From Herminiimonas sp. (GTDB taxonomy: Bacteria; Pseudomonadota; Gammaproteobacteria; Burkholderiales; Burkholderiaceae_D), in the NCBI GenBank assembly GCA_028292265.1, contig JAQGMR010000018.1, forward strand, positions 37,174 to 101,173: DNA of 64,000 nucleotides, written 5' to 3'. This document shows positions 41,815 to 50,485 of the stretch, one piece after another (position 1 is the first letter of the stretch; every line of letters begins with the position of its first letter). Made by a program: the position numbers and the translations under genes. A model generated the notes under the pieces. The model was given only the letters and a program-made list of their open reading frames with translations. It was not told the origin of the DNA and searched no databases.

Positions 41815-41850
41815 CCGCCGACGCACCAAGCCGTGCGTGGCGGTTTTTTT
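41815..41850 (+). terminator. intrinsic terminator after the bactofilin gene
   Basis: CCGCCGACGCAC and GTGCGTGGCGG pair (one bulge) around six bases and are followed by seven T residues. Confidence 0.85.
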
Positions 41851-41988
41851 CGTTGGCGACGAGTCCGGATTCAACGCTTGAAACGGCGGCCGCCGACGGC
41901 AGTGGCGACGCGCTCTAACTGCCGGGAAAAGGCATGCGACAATGGTCGGCTTCTTGATACAGCGACCTGGCTCGCGCCGCCTGCCGCC

Positions 41989-42894
41989 ATGACCGACATA
42001 GTGACACCACTCGATAACTCCATCAGCAATTCTCCCGAATACATCCTGACACTGTCTTGCCTCGATCAACGCGGCATCGTGCACCGGGTCTCGGGCCTTT
42101 TGACCGAGCATGGTTGCAACATCATCGATTCAGCACAATTCGGCGATTCCCATTCGAAGTTGTTCTTCATGCGGGTTCATTTTTCGGTTGAAGATGGCGG
42201 CATCACCGACGCATTGTTGCGTGACCATTTTGCTGCGCTCGCAGCGAGTCTTCAGATGAACTGGCAATTGCATGACGCGCGCAAGAAGCCGCGCCTGATG
42301 CTGATGGTCTCGAAGATTGGACACTGCCTCAACGACCTGCTGTTCCGATATCGCAGTGGCCTGCTGCCGGTCGAGATTCCGGCGATCGTATCCAACCATT
42401 CCGACTTCTACCAATTGGCCGCCAGTTACAACATACCGTTCCATCACCTGCCGCTGGCCCGCGGTGCTTCGCCGGATGCCAGACGGACCCAGGAAGGAAA
42501 GATCCTGGAAATCGTGGAGACCAACCAGGTAGACCTGGTGGTGCTGGCGCGCTACATGCAGATACTGTCTCCGGAAATGTGCCTGGCGCTGAAGGGGCGC
42601 GCCATCAACATCCACCATTCCTTCCTGCCGAGCTTCAAGGGCGCCAAGCCGTACTACCAGGCGCATGACCGCGGCGTCAAACTGATCGGCGCGACTGCGC
42701 ACTTCGTTACTGGCGAACTGGACGAAGGTCCCATCATTGAGCAGGGCGTTGAGCGGGTCGACCATGCCATGGGACCGGATACCCTCACGGCCATCGGCCG
42801 CGACGTGGAATGCGTCGTGCTGGCACGCGCGGTGAAGTGGTTTGTGGAACAGCGCATCCTGCTGAACGGGCACAAGACGGTGGTCTTCAAGTAA
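41989..42894 (+). CDS. purU: formyltetrahydrofolate deformylase
   Basis: The 301-residue protein is PurU, which hydrolyses 10-formyl-THF to formate and THF. An N-terminal ACT domain (residues about 15-95, LDQRGIVHRVSGLLTEHGCN) is followed by the formyl-transferase domain. Catalytic residues lie in INIHHSFLPSFKGAKPY (Asn, His) and ELDEGPIIEQ (Asp). I use ATG 41989 because the longer upstream frame runs into the previous terminator. Confidence 0.95.
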   Translation: MTDIVTPLDNSISNSPEYILTLSCLDQRGIVHRVSGLLTEHGCNIIDSAQFGDSHSKLFFMRVHFSVEDGGITDALLRDHFAALAASLQMNWQLHDARKKPRLMLMVSKIGHCLNDLLFRYRSGLLPVEIPAIVSNHSDFYQLAASYNIPFHHLPLARGASPDARRTQEGKILEIVETNQVDLVVLARYMQILSPEMCLALKGRAINIHHSFLPSFKGAKPYYQAHDRGVKLIGATAHFVTGELDEGPIIEQGVERVDHAMGPDTLTAIGRDVECVVLARAVKWFVEQRILLNGHKTVVFK

Positions 42895-42988
42895 GTCAGG
42901 TTTGGCTCAGCAGACTTGTACTGGCTTTGGTCGGCTAGGCGAATGCCGCCTAAGGACTTGTACGATGGTATAAAAGTTGACGTTAAAT

Positions 42989-43048
42989 TTATACGGAAGA
43001 GTAAAAAAGCACGCGCAGAGGTGGGTGGTCCATATATTTTCGTATAAT
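42989..43048 (+). promoter_or_regulatory. probable hipBA promoter and operator region
   Basis: TTATACGGAAG (42989-42999) is nearly the inverse of TTTTCGTATAA (43037-43047). The latter overlaps TATAATAT, a good -10 element about 30 bases before the hipB ATG. Inverted half-sites around a promoter suit HipB autorepression. The region is AT-rich compared with its neighbours. Confidence 0.5.
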
Positions 43049-43076
43049 ATTCAGTTTCGTCTTATGTGGAAGAATA

Positions 43077-43370
43077 ATGACCACTTTCGAGCAACTTAGA
43101 ATCCGCAAGACGGAGCTTGGGAAAAGTCTTGAGGACATCAGTCACCTGACTGGCATCTCCGCTCCGCACCTGAGCAATATATTTCGGGGAAAGAAAGACG
43201 CGCAGGCCAGCACCCTTGACGCCGTAGCGGACGCGCTTGACGCCAAGTGGGTCCTGGTCCCACGCCACCTCCAATCAGAAGTAGCGCGCCTGCTGTCCGG
43301 ACAAACGGTCGGGCCAGACAATGTGCCTTCAACCGTCGATCGACTGTTTGGAGGCGACGCAAATGAATGA
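43077..43370 (+). CDS. hipB: HipB-like antitoxin, XRE family
   Basis: The 97-residue protein has an XRE HTH (LRIRKTELGKSLEDISHLTG, then ISAPHLSNIFRGKKDAQAST) and overlaps the hipA start by eight bases. HipB binds operator DNA and holds HipA inactive. Confidence 0.88.
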   Translation: MTTFEQLRIRKTELGKSLEDISHLTGISAPHLSNIFRGKKDAQASTLDAVADALDAKWVLVPRHLQSEVARLLSGQTVGPDNVPSTVDRLFGGDANE

Positions 43371-44661
43371 GCCGCTGGCCCCGCGCTACCTCGAAGTCTG
43401 GCTGCATGGACACCATGCCGGCTGGCTTTGTGAAGCAGGCAGGGCAACGCGCTTCGTCGCTGCTGAGCCCTATCTGGCGAACATGCAGCGCCCGACAATC
43501 TCGCTTTCGATGACGGTACCGAAAGAAGAAAAGCTCACGCAGGAAACCCTGGCCAATCGTTTTGACCCTGCGGTCTACCGGGAACGCGGTGAGCTGCCTC
43601 CTTTCTTTGCCGGCCTGCTTCCAGAAGGCGCTTTGCGCCGACGCCTCGCCGCCACCCGCAAGCATCAGCGCGACATGGACGACTTCGGCGTTCTGGCCTC
43701 CGCAGGCGAAGACCTGCCGGGGGCAGTCAAGGTGATTCCGGCCAATCTGAACAAGCTGACTGCGGCTGCACGCACTTATGGCGTCACCGGTGGCGCCGAC
43801 AACCTCGAGATTTGCGTTCCCGAGGAGGCGGCCGAAGGCGCCGCGTCCCTGTCCGGCGTTCAGGACAAGATTGCACTGTCACATGCCAGGAATGGCAAGC
43901 GCTTTTGCCTACCGGTCAGGGGCACCTTGTCGGACTTGATCGCAAAGCTGCCGTTAGCGGGGGACGACTCGCAGGTTTTGAACGAGTACACCTGCATGCA
44001 GTTGGCGGCGATGGCCGGGGTCAACGTCGCCCATTGCCGCCCGCTGCCGATGCATGAGATCGGCGACCACCCGGAGTTGGTTAATGCACTCGGCCCGGAT
44101 ACGCGCTTCCTGGCGGTCGACCGCTTCGACCGAGGGCCGGGTGGCCCGGTGCACATGGAAGATGCCTGCCAACTCCTTACGATGATGCCGAGCCAAAAGT
44201 ACGCGGGTGCAGCGCAGTTTGTGAAACTGGTGCAAGTCCTCAACCGCTTCAGCAGCCGCGGCATCGAAGACGTGCGTCAATTCTTCATTCGACAGGCGGT
44301 CAACACCCTAATCGGAAATTCCGACGCGCACTTAAAAAACTTCAGTGTGTTGTTCACCGACGGCATCATGCCGGAACTGTCCCCTGCGTACGACATTGTC
44401 TGCGTGGCCGCACTGACCGGTTTCAGGGGCTTTGCGACTAACGTCGCCATAGACAAGCTGCAGCGAGAAGAAACCCTTGATGCCTATGCCGCCATCGCAA
44501 GGCGCGCCGGCATCTCGGAACGCATTGCCAGAGCGGCCGTCAAGCAGACCGTCAGCCTGGCAAAGGAACACTGGCCGAAGGCCCTTCGGGAGATGGAAGT
44601 GGGAGACGCGGTACGGACCCAAATCCTCGACCGGCTTGCAACCCTGCCGCTCGCAAGATAA
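43363..44661 (+). CDS. hipA: HipA-type serine/threonine kinase toxin
   Basis: The 432-residue protein has the HipA N-terminal domain (LEVWLHGHHAGWLCEAGRAT) and kinase core. The loop SGVQDKIALS binds ATP, DRFDRGPGG follows, and the catalytic/metal motif is LIGNSDAHLKNFSVLFTDG with LSPAYDIVC. HipA kinases phosphorylate a tRNA synthetase or other target and slow growth. All key residues appear present, so the toxin is probably intact. Confidence 0.92.
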   Translation: MNEPLAPRYLEVWLHGHHAGWLCEAGRATRFVAAEPYLANMQRPTISLSMTVPKEEKLTQETLANRFDPAVYRERGELPPFFAGLLPEGALRRRLAATRKHQRDMDDFGVLASAGEDLPGAVKVIPANLNKLTAAARTYGVTGGADNLEICVPEEAAEGAASLSGVQDKIALSHARNGKRFCLPVRGTLSDLIAKLPLAGDDSQVLNEYTCMQLAAMAGVNVAHCRPLPMHEIGDHPELVNALGPDTRFLAVDRFDRGPGGPVHMEDACQLLTMMPSQKYAGAAQFVKLVQVLNRFSSRGIEDVRQFFIRQAVNTLIGNSDAHLKNFSVLFTDGIMPELSPAYDIVCVAALTGFRGFATNVAIDKLQREETLDAYAAIARRAGISERIARAAVKQTVSLAKEHWPKALREMEVGDAVRTQILDRLATLPLAR

Positions 44662-44669
44662 GGGCTTTA

Positions 44670-45347
44670 TCAGGCAAGAATCCTGCGCATCCAGGCGCCG
44701 ATGTCGGCCAACTCCTGCGGGCAGACTGAATGCGGCATGTTGTACTCGTGCCATTCCACGTTGTAACCGAGGCCCTGCAGCAGGTCGCGCGATTGCTCGG
44801 CGCGGATGATGGGTATCACCGGATCAGCGCGTCCATGGGCCATGAAGATGGGAGTTTCATGGTTGGCGCCGTGCCGCTCGGCTTCCACCGTCGTGTGGAT
44901 CGGTACATAGCCAGACAGGCACAAGAGTCCGGCAAGCTTTTCAGGATGGCGCAGGCCGGTTTGTATGGTCATGGCACAGCCCTGTGAGAAGCCGGCCAGC
45001 ACAATGCGGTGGGCCGCCACGCCGCGTGACTTTTCACGAGCGATAAGATTTTCGACTTCGGCCTGCGACCTGCGCAAGCCCGCTTCATCTTCACGCTTGG
45101 CCAGGTCCGTACCGAGAATGTCATACCAGGCCCGCATTACATAGCCGCCATTGATGGTGACGGGCATGGTCCGCGCGTGGGGGAACACGAATCGAATGGC
45201 GGGGCAGCCAGAAAGATCAAGCTCATTAACGATCGGCACAAAGTCCGAACCGTCGGCGCCAAGGCCGTGCAGCCAGATGACGGAAACTGTGGGATTGGGC
45301 GCGGTTTCGACTTCGATGGCGTCTAGCAGGTCGTTAGGGTTGTTCAT
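44670..45347 (-). CDS. carboxylesterase / phospholipase-type alpha/beta hydrolase
   Basis: The 225-residue protein has VIWLHGLGADGSDFVPIVNE near the start, the nucleophile in IVLAGFSQGCAMTIQTGL (G-F-S-Q-G) and the Asp/His parts in MAHGRADPVIPI and EWHEYNMPHSVCPQEL. This is the YpfH/carboxylesterase-2 pattern, a cytoplasmic short-chain esterase. It ends close to hipA in converging orientation. Confidence 0.9.
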   Translation of the reverse strand: MNNPNDLLDAIEVETAPNPTVSVIWLHGLGADGSDFVPIVNELDLSGCPAIRFVFPHARTMPVTINGGYVMRAWYDILGTDLAKREDEAGLRRSQAEVENLIAREKSRGVAAHRIVLAGFSQGCAMTIQTGLRHPEKLAGLLCLSGYVPIHTTVEAERHGANHETPIFMAHGRADPVIPIIRAEQSRDLLQGLGYNVEWHEYNMPHSVCPQELADIGAWMRRILA

Positions 45348-45362
45348 TGGTTGGGAAGCAGT

Positions 45363-46082
45363 TCAAGGATTCTTTGCGCGGATCGCGGACTTTGGCCGAA
45401 AGGCCTTGCACACCGCGTCGTTGGTTTCGATATAGGGTCCGCCGATCAGGTCGATACAGTAGGGGACCGCGGCAAAAATGCCAGCCACGACCTGCTTGCC
45501 GGATTCATCCTTCAAGCCTTCGAGCGTCTCGCGAATTGACTTCGGCTGTCCGGGAAGGTTCAGGATCAGCGCGGCGTGACTTTCGCATTCGCGAATGACG
45601 GCGGTCTGTCGCGATAGCACGGCGGTCGGCACGAAGCGAAGACTGATCTGGCGCATCTGCTCGCCAAACCCCTGCATTTCTTTCGTGCCGACTGCAAGCG
45701 TGGCGTCCGGCGTCACATCACGCCGTGCCGGGCCGGTGCCGCCGGTCGTAATGACGAGATCGCACTGCACCGCATCCACCAGTTCAATCAGAGCTTTTTC
45801 GATCGCTTGCCGCTCGTCGGGTATGAGGCGTGTCTCGATCCGAAAAGGGCTGCTCAATGCGCTGGCAAGCCATTCACGCAGCGCGGGTATGCCTTGATCC
45901 TGATAGGTTCCTGAAGACGCCCGGTCTGAGACGGAAACGAGGCCAATGGTGACAGTTTCGTCGGCCTTTGCAGCGCCACTGGCGTCGCTCGCCGCGGACT
46001 TGTTCGGCATGTTGTCGTTGCTCACGCTGTGGTTCCCTTGGCGGTCATTTACGCTACTGTCACTCGTCCTCAGATTCGTCAT
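45363..46082 (-). CDS. mog: molybdopterin adenylyltransferase
   Basis: The protein carries the MogA/MoaB fold: IGLVSVSDRASSGTYQDQGI, CDLVITTGGTGPARRDVTPD with the G-G-T-G-x-x-x-R-D-x-T-P motif, and ALILNLPGQPKSIRETLEGL. It adenylates molybdopterin before molybdenum insertion. The longest frame gives 239 residues and overlaps the darP gene by 23 bases; ATG at complement 46008-46010 gives 215 residues and skips a Ser/Asn-rich leader. I keep the longer form because GAAGAG precedes it. Confidence 0.88.
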   Translation of the reverse strand: MTNLRTSDSSVNDRQGNHSVSNDNMPNKSAASDASGAAKADETVTIGLVSVSDRASSGTYQDQGIPALREWLASALSSPFRIETRLIPDERQAIEKALIELVDAVQCDLVITTGGTGPARRDVTPDATLAVGTKEMQGFGEQMRQISLRFVPTAVLSRQTAVIRECESHAALILNLPGQPKSIRETLEGLKDESGKQVVAGIFAAVPYCIDLIGGPYIETNDAVCKAFRPKSAIRAKNP

Positions 46083-46647
46083 GCTCTTCGGTCACATCGC
46101 GAGACACCGGTGCCTGAAGCTGCTTCAGTATCTGGAAAATTTCACGATAGGCTTTTGGCGGCTTGCTCTCCGCCTGCTCCTTGCGGGCATTGCGGATCAG
46201 GGTGCGCATTTGCTGCACGTCGACTGCCGGGTATTGCGCCTTGAGGTCCGTCAGCGCGCTATCGTCAGCGAGAAGCTTTTCACGGCGGCGTTCCAGTGCG
46301 TGCATGGACGCCGTCTCTTCCTTCGAGGCGCCTTTCCAGCTGTCCAAAGTTTTTTGGATCAGGGCCACTTCCTCTTCGTTCAGGGAGCGCATCATCTTGC
46401 CGACGTACTGCAATTGACGACGGCGTCCTTCATGGTCCTTGATCAACTGGCATTCGAGGATCGCATCCCGTACGTCCTCCGGCATGGGAACGCGCTTGAC
46501 GCGGTCGCGTGCTTCGTCGATCAGTTCCTGACCGAGTTTCTGCAGTGCAGTGGATTCGCGTTTTAGCTGCGACTTGGAAGGCCGGCTGTATTCCTGTTCA
46601 AACTCACTGGACTGGAAACCGACCGAGCCACGATTTGCGTTGGGCAT
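46060..46647 (-). CDS. darP: ribosome biogenesis factor DarP (YjgA, DUF615)
   Basis: The 195-residue protein is a DUF615/YjgA member: PSKSQLKRESTALQKLGQEL, DAILECQLIKDHEGRRRQLQ, then VGKMMRSLNEEEVALIQ. YjgA binds pre-50S ribosomal particles. It is divergent from pmbA with about 85 bases between. Confidence 0.93.
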   Translation of the reverse strand: MPNANRGSVGFQSSEFEQEYSRPSKSQLKRESTALQKLGQELIDEARDRVKRVPMPEDVRDAILECQLIKDHEGRRRQLQYVGKMMRSLNEEEVALIQKTLDSWKGASKEETASMHALERRREKLLADDSALTDLKAQYPAVDVQQMRTLIRNARKEQAESKPPKAYREIFQILKQLQAPVSRDVTEEHDESEDE

Positions 46648-46732
46648 GGTGTGTGGTAAAGAGGCGACTTGTAAACGACTGCTATCATAACTGTTTTACT
46701 CCACCGAAGACGAAAGCGAGAAGCGAGCGCCC

Positions 46733-48097
46733 ATGAATGAATCCGCATTTACCTATAGCCAGGATGACCTGAAACAGATCGCGCGGGATGTCCTGCGTTT
46801 CGCCAAAGAAACGGGCGCAAGCAATGCGGCAGTTGAGATCAGCGAAGGTAATGGGTTGTCGGTGTCGGTACGCAAGGGACAGATCGAGACGATTGAGCAA
46901 AACAAGGACAAGGGTATGGGCGTCACCGTCTATATCGGCGACGAAGGCAAGGTCCGGCGCGGTAACGCCAGCAGTTCTGATTTCTCCGCCAAGGCGCTGC
47001 GCGACACGGTCGAGGCCGCTTACAACATCGCGCGCTTCACGGCGGAAGACGACTGCGCGGGCTTGCCAGATGCCGACATGCTGGAACGCGCGCCGCGCGA
47101 CCTGGAGCTTTGTTATCCATGGACCATCAGCGCCGAAGAGGCTGTCGAACTGGCGCAGCGCGGTGAGGCCGCCGCTTTCGCCGTTGACAAGCGCATTACC
47201 AATAGCGAAGGGGCTAGTGTGTACGCGCAGCAGTCGCAGTTTGTCGCCGCCAATTCACGTGATTTTATCGCCGGTTATCCCTACTCGCGACACACCATTT
47301 CCGTTGCGCCGATTGCCGGAAAGGGCAATAACATGCAGCGCGACGACTGGTATTCGTCCATGCGCGATCCACGCCAGCTGGCCAAGCCAGAAGACGTCGG
47401 CCGCTACGCCGCGCAGCGCGCATTGGCAAGGCTGAATGCCCGCAAACTTGACACCCGCAGGTGTCCTGTCCTGTTCGAAGCCCCGCTTGCCGCTGGCCTT
47501 CTCGGCGCCTTCGTGCAAGCTGTCTCGGGGGGAGCGCTGTACCGCAAGTCAAGCTTTCTGCTTGATTCGCTGGGCAAGCAGGTGTTTCCTTCCCATATCC
47601 AGGTTCTCGAAGACCCGCATGTACCCGGCGCGGTTGGATCGTCACCATTTGATGAAGAGGGCGTTCGCACGCAGAAGCGAAGCGTGGTTGAAAATGGTGT
47701 GGTCCAGGGCTACTTTCTTTCAACCTATTCGGCCCGCAAACTGGGCATGAAAACGACCGGCAATGCGGGCGGATCGCATAACTTGTCGCTGACCTCCAGC
47801 GAGACGCGCCCCGGCGACGATTTCGAAGCCATGCTGCGGAAGCTGGACACCGGTTTGCTGGTGACGGAATTGATGGGGCAGGGCGTCAACTATGTGACCG
47901 GCGACTATTCCCGCGGCGCTTCCGGATTCTGGGTAGAGAACGGTGTCATTCAGTACCCCGTTGAGGAAATCACGATTGCCGGCAACATGAAGCAGATGTT
48001 CGAGCAAATCGTCGCGATCGGGGCCGATACGCTGGTCCGTGGCACCAAGCAAACCGGCTCCATTCTGATTGGAAGCATGACTGTCGCCGGCGGGTGA
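46733..48097 (+). CDS. pmbA: metalloprotease PmbA (TldE)
   Basis: The 454-residue protein is PmbA, partner of TldD in maturation of modified peptides. It has ASNAAVEISEGNGLSVSVRK and DKGMGVTVYIGDEGKVRRG early, NSRDFIAGYPYSRHTISVAP in the middle, and the C-terminal FLLDSLGKQVFPSHIQVLED with GVNYVTGDYSRGASGFWVEN. The darP-pmbA divergent pair is a normal arrangement in this group. Confidence 0.95.
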   Translation: MNESAFTYSQDDLKQIARDVLRFAKETGASNAAVEISEGNGLSVSVRKGQIETIEQNKDKGMGVTVYIGDEGKVRRGNASSSDFSAKALRDTVEAAYNIARFTAEDDCAGLPDADMLERAPRDLELCYPWTISAEEAVELAQRGEAAAFAVDKRITNSEGASVYAQQSQFVAANSRDFIAGYPYSRHTISVAPIAGKGNNMQRDDWYSSMRDPRQLAKPEDVGRYAAQRALARLNARKLDTRRCPVLFEAPLAAGLLGAFVQAVSGGALYRKSSFLLDSLGKQVFPSHIQVLEDPHVPGAVGSSPFDEEGVRTQKRSVVENGVVQGYFLSTYSARKLGMKTTGNAGGSHNLSLTSSETRPGDDFEAMLRKLDTGLLVTELMGQGVNYVTGDYSRGASGFWVENGVIQYPVEEITIAGNMKQMFEQIVAIGADTLVRGTKQTGSILIGSMTVAGG

Positions 48098-48122
48098 TTT
48101 ACGAGGCGCATCGTGTTCGAAC

Positions 48123-48263
48123 ATTATCGGCTCAATGACTGAGCCGATAATTGTGGTGGTGAGCCGATACCCCGCAATTTGAGCCGATACTTCGGAATTT
48201 GAGCCGATACTTGCTGATTCTGTGAAAAATAGGCAGAATCGGCTCAATCCGTTGAGCCGATTT
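48123..48263 (+). promoter_or_regulatory. array of GAGCCGAT boxes upstream of the Fic-like gene
   Basis: GAGCCGAT occurs at 48141, 48161, 48181 and 48201, exactly 20 bases apart, and again at 48254; the inverse ATCGGCTC occurs at 48126 and 48239. The outer copies make two perfect palindromes, TTATCGGCTCA/TGAGCCGATAA (48124-48150) and AATCGGCTCAA/TTGAGCCGATT (48238-48263). A 20-base spacing puts three direct sites near-regularly on the helix. The last palindrome touches the start codon. The Fic-like protein has its own HTH, so autoregulation is the simplest reading. Confidence 0.85.
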
Positions 48264-49652
48264 ATGCCAAACCACGACCGCCTAAGCACTCAGGTATTAA
48301 CAGAAGCCTTCACCCTCCCCGGTGTTTCGCAGCCATTAGTCTCGTCTTCCGAGTTGGCTGCCGCTACCGGCTTGAGCTTGCCGTCGGTGAAGCGAGCGTT
48401 GTCCAAGCTGATATCAGATGGCAAGATTGAGGTCGTTGGCAAGGCGCGTGCTACGCGTTATCGGCTCCGGGCTTCGGATGCTGCCGTCGCGGCGGAAGAG
48501 ATTACAGCGCCGTCCTCGTCAAAACAAACGCTAGTCAGTATTCACCCGGAGTGGCGTGTTGAAAGCTTGAAATCGCGGCAAAAAGTGACGCAGCCGCTTG
48601 GCGCTCGCACACCTGTCGGGTATCGCCGCGAATTCGTTGACAGTTACAAGCCCAACGAGACTTTCCTGCTGCCTCCCACGCTCGCAGAAGAACTTGTTGG
48701 GCTTGGTCGTCTGCCTGGGCGACTTCCGGCCGGCACCTATGTTCGGAAGGTTCTGGAGCAATTGCTCATCGACCTTTCATGGTCGTCATCGCATCTCGAA
48801 GGCAACCGCTACACCATCCTTGACACAGAAGAGCTATTCAAAAGCGGCGAGGCTGCTTCGGATGCTGATGCAGTCATGCTGCTTAATCACAAAGCTGCCA
48901 TTGAATTCCTTGTGGACGCCGTACCTGTCCAGGGGCTCAGCCTTAGCGTCATTCGCAATTTGCACGCAGTGCTGATGCAAGACCTGTTGGCGGACGTCGC
49001 ATCACTCGGGGCGATCCGCGACAAAGTAGTCAACATCAGCGGTACCACCTACATTCCTGTTCAGGTACCGGCAGTGTTGCAAGAGATGTTTGAACAAATC
49101 ATCACGAAGGCACAACGCATTAATAACCCATTGGAGGCCGCCTTCTTCCTTTGGGTAAACCTGGCGTATCTCCAGCCTTTCGAGGACGGGAACAAGCGAT
49201 TGAGCAGGGTCGCCGCCAATATCCCCTTGATGCTCTATAACCAGGCACCATTGTCGTTCCTCGATGTCGACCGCGAAGATTATGCGCTGGCCATGTTGGG
49301 CGTTTATGAGGCCTGCGATGTCTCGATGGCGGTAGACCTTTTTGAATGGACGTATCGCCGATCCCAGACAAAATACAACGTTGTATCGGAGTCCCTGGGT
49401 TCGCCAGACCGCTTCCGCATCAAGTACCGTGAAGCACTCAACGAGGCCGTATGCATGGTGGTTCGAGGGCGTCAGCCAGTGACAGAAGCCCTGGTCGTTC
49501 TAGGATTGCCGGACGAAGACGCCAGCAAGTTCCAGAAAATGCTGGCCGAGGAACTATCCGTGCTTGCAGCTTTCAACTGTGCTCGCTACCGGTTGGGCAT
49601 GAAGGAAACGCAGGACTGGATCGACGCCGGACGCTTTGGCCGGTCGCTTTAG
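48264..49652 (+). CDS. HTH-Fic-like protein lacking the catalytic histidine
   Basis: I choose ATG 48264 because the alternative GTG 48222 would put an operator palindrome inside the gene. The 462-residue protein has an N-terminal HTH (SSELAAATGLSLPSVKRALS), an inhibitory-helix motif SSSHLEGN near residue 175 and the Fic core near 302. There the usual H-P-F-x-x-G-N-G-R is QPFEDGNKRLSR: histidine is glutamine and the second glycine lysine. Classic AMP transfer is therefore doubtful. A regulator or altered-activity enzyme is likely; I recall a Fic subgroup with this pattern. Confidence 0.82.
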   Translation: MPNHDRLSTQVLTEAFTLPGVSQPLVSSSELAAATGLSLPSVKRALSKLISDGKIEVVGKARATRYRLRASDAAVAAEEITAPSSSKQTLVSIHPEWRVESLKSRQKVTQPLGARTPVGYRREFVDSYKPNETFLLPPTLAEELVGLGRLPGRLPAGTYVRKVLEQLLIDLSWSSSHLEGNRYTILDTEELFKSGEAASDADAVMLLNHKAAIEFLVDAVPVQGLSLSVIRNLHAVLMQDLLADVASLGAIRDKVVNISGTTYIPVQVPAVLQEMFEQIITKAQRINNPLEAAFFLWVNLAYLQPFEDGNKRLSRVAANIPLMLYNQAPLSFLDVDREDYALAMLGVYEACDVSMAVDLFEWTYRRSQTKYNVVSESLGSPDRFRIKYREALNEAVCMVVRGRQPVTEALVVLGLPDEDASKFQKMLAEELSVLAAFNCARYRLGMKETQDWIDAGRFGRSL

Positions 49653-49771
49653 CCAGTGCATCCCTCAAGAATCTGCACTTGAGTAATTCGACAGGAGCAG
49701 ACCGAGACTACCCACGGTGCAGTGCTCTAAAATCCCACCGTGGCAGCCGCTAGCGGGTGCAATCGTTATGG

Positions 49772-50485
49772 CTAACCGCCGAGATAGGCTTCAATCACGC
49801 GCGGACTATGCAGCAGCGCGGCGCCGGTATCGGCCAGCACGATCTTGCCGGTTTCCAGCACATAACCACGCTGCGCAATGCGCAATGCTTGCCGCACGTT
49901 TTGCTCTACCAGCAGGACCGTCAGGCCGGTTCGGTTGATTTCCTGCAGGGTGCGGAAGATGTCCTGCACGATGAGTGGCGCAAGGCCCATCGACGGTTCA
50001 TCGAGCAGCAGTATGCGCGGCTTCGCCATCAGAGCGCGCGCAATTGCCAGCATCTGCTGCTCGCCGCCCGACAGATTGCCCGCTATACCGGTCGCGCGAT
50101 TTTTCAGCACCGGGAACAGGGAAAAAACCCATTCCAGGTCCTGTGCGATGCCGGTTTTGTCGCGCCGGGCATAGCTGCCGAGATCAAGATTTTCGGCGAC
50201 CGTCATGGTGGTCAGGATGGCGCGCCCCTCCGCCACCTGCACCACGCCGCTACTCACGATCTTGTGCGGCGGAAGCTTCGCGAGGTCCTTGCCATCGAAC
50301 AGGATGGTCCCACGCGTCGGTTTAACCAATCCGGAAATCGCCAGCAGGGAGGTGCTCTTGCCGGCGCCGTTGGCGCCCACCAGCGCGGTAATCTCTCCTT
50401 CGTTGAGCGTCAGGTCGATGCCCTTGACCGCCTCGATATGGCCGTAAGAGACCGCGAGATCCTTGACTTCGAGGATCTGTGTCAT
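49772..50485 (-). CDS. livF: branched-chain amino acid ABC transporter ATPase LivF
   Basis: The 237-residue protein has Walker A VGANGAGKSTSLLAIS, signature LSGGEQQMLAIARALM and Walker B RILLLDEPSMGLAP. Length and the ending typical of LivF (EQNVRQALRIAQRGYVLETG) separate it from LivG. It is the last gene of the liv operon and overlaps livG by four bases. Confidence 0.93.
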   Translation of the reverse strand: MTQILEVKDLAVSYGHIEAVKGIDLTLNEGEITALVGANGAGKSTSLLAISGLVKPTRGTILFDGKDLAKLPPHKIVSSGVVQVAEGRAILTTMTVAENLDLGSYARRDKTGIAQDLEWVFSLFPVLKNRATGIAGNLSGGEQQMLAIARALMAKPRILLLDEPSMGLAPLIVQDIFRTLQEINRTGLTVLLVEQNVRQALRIAQRGYVLETGKIVLADTGAALLHSPRVIEAYLGG

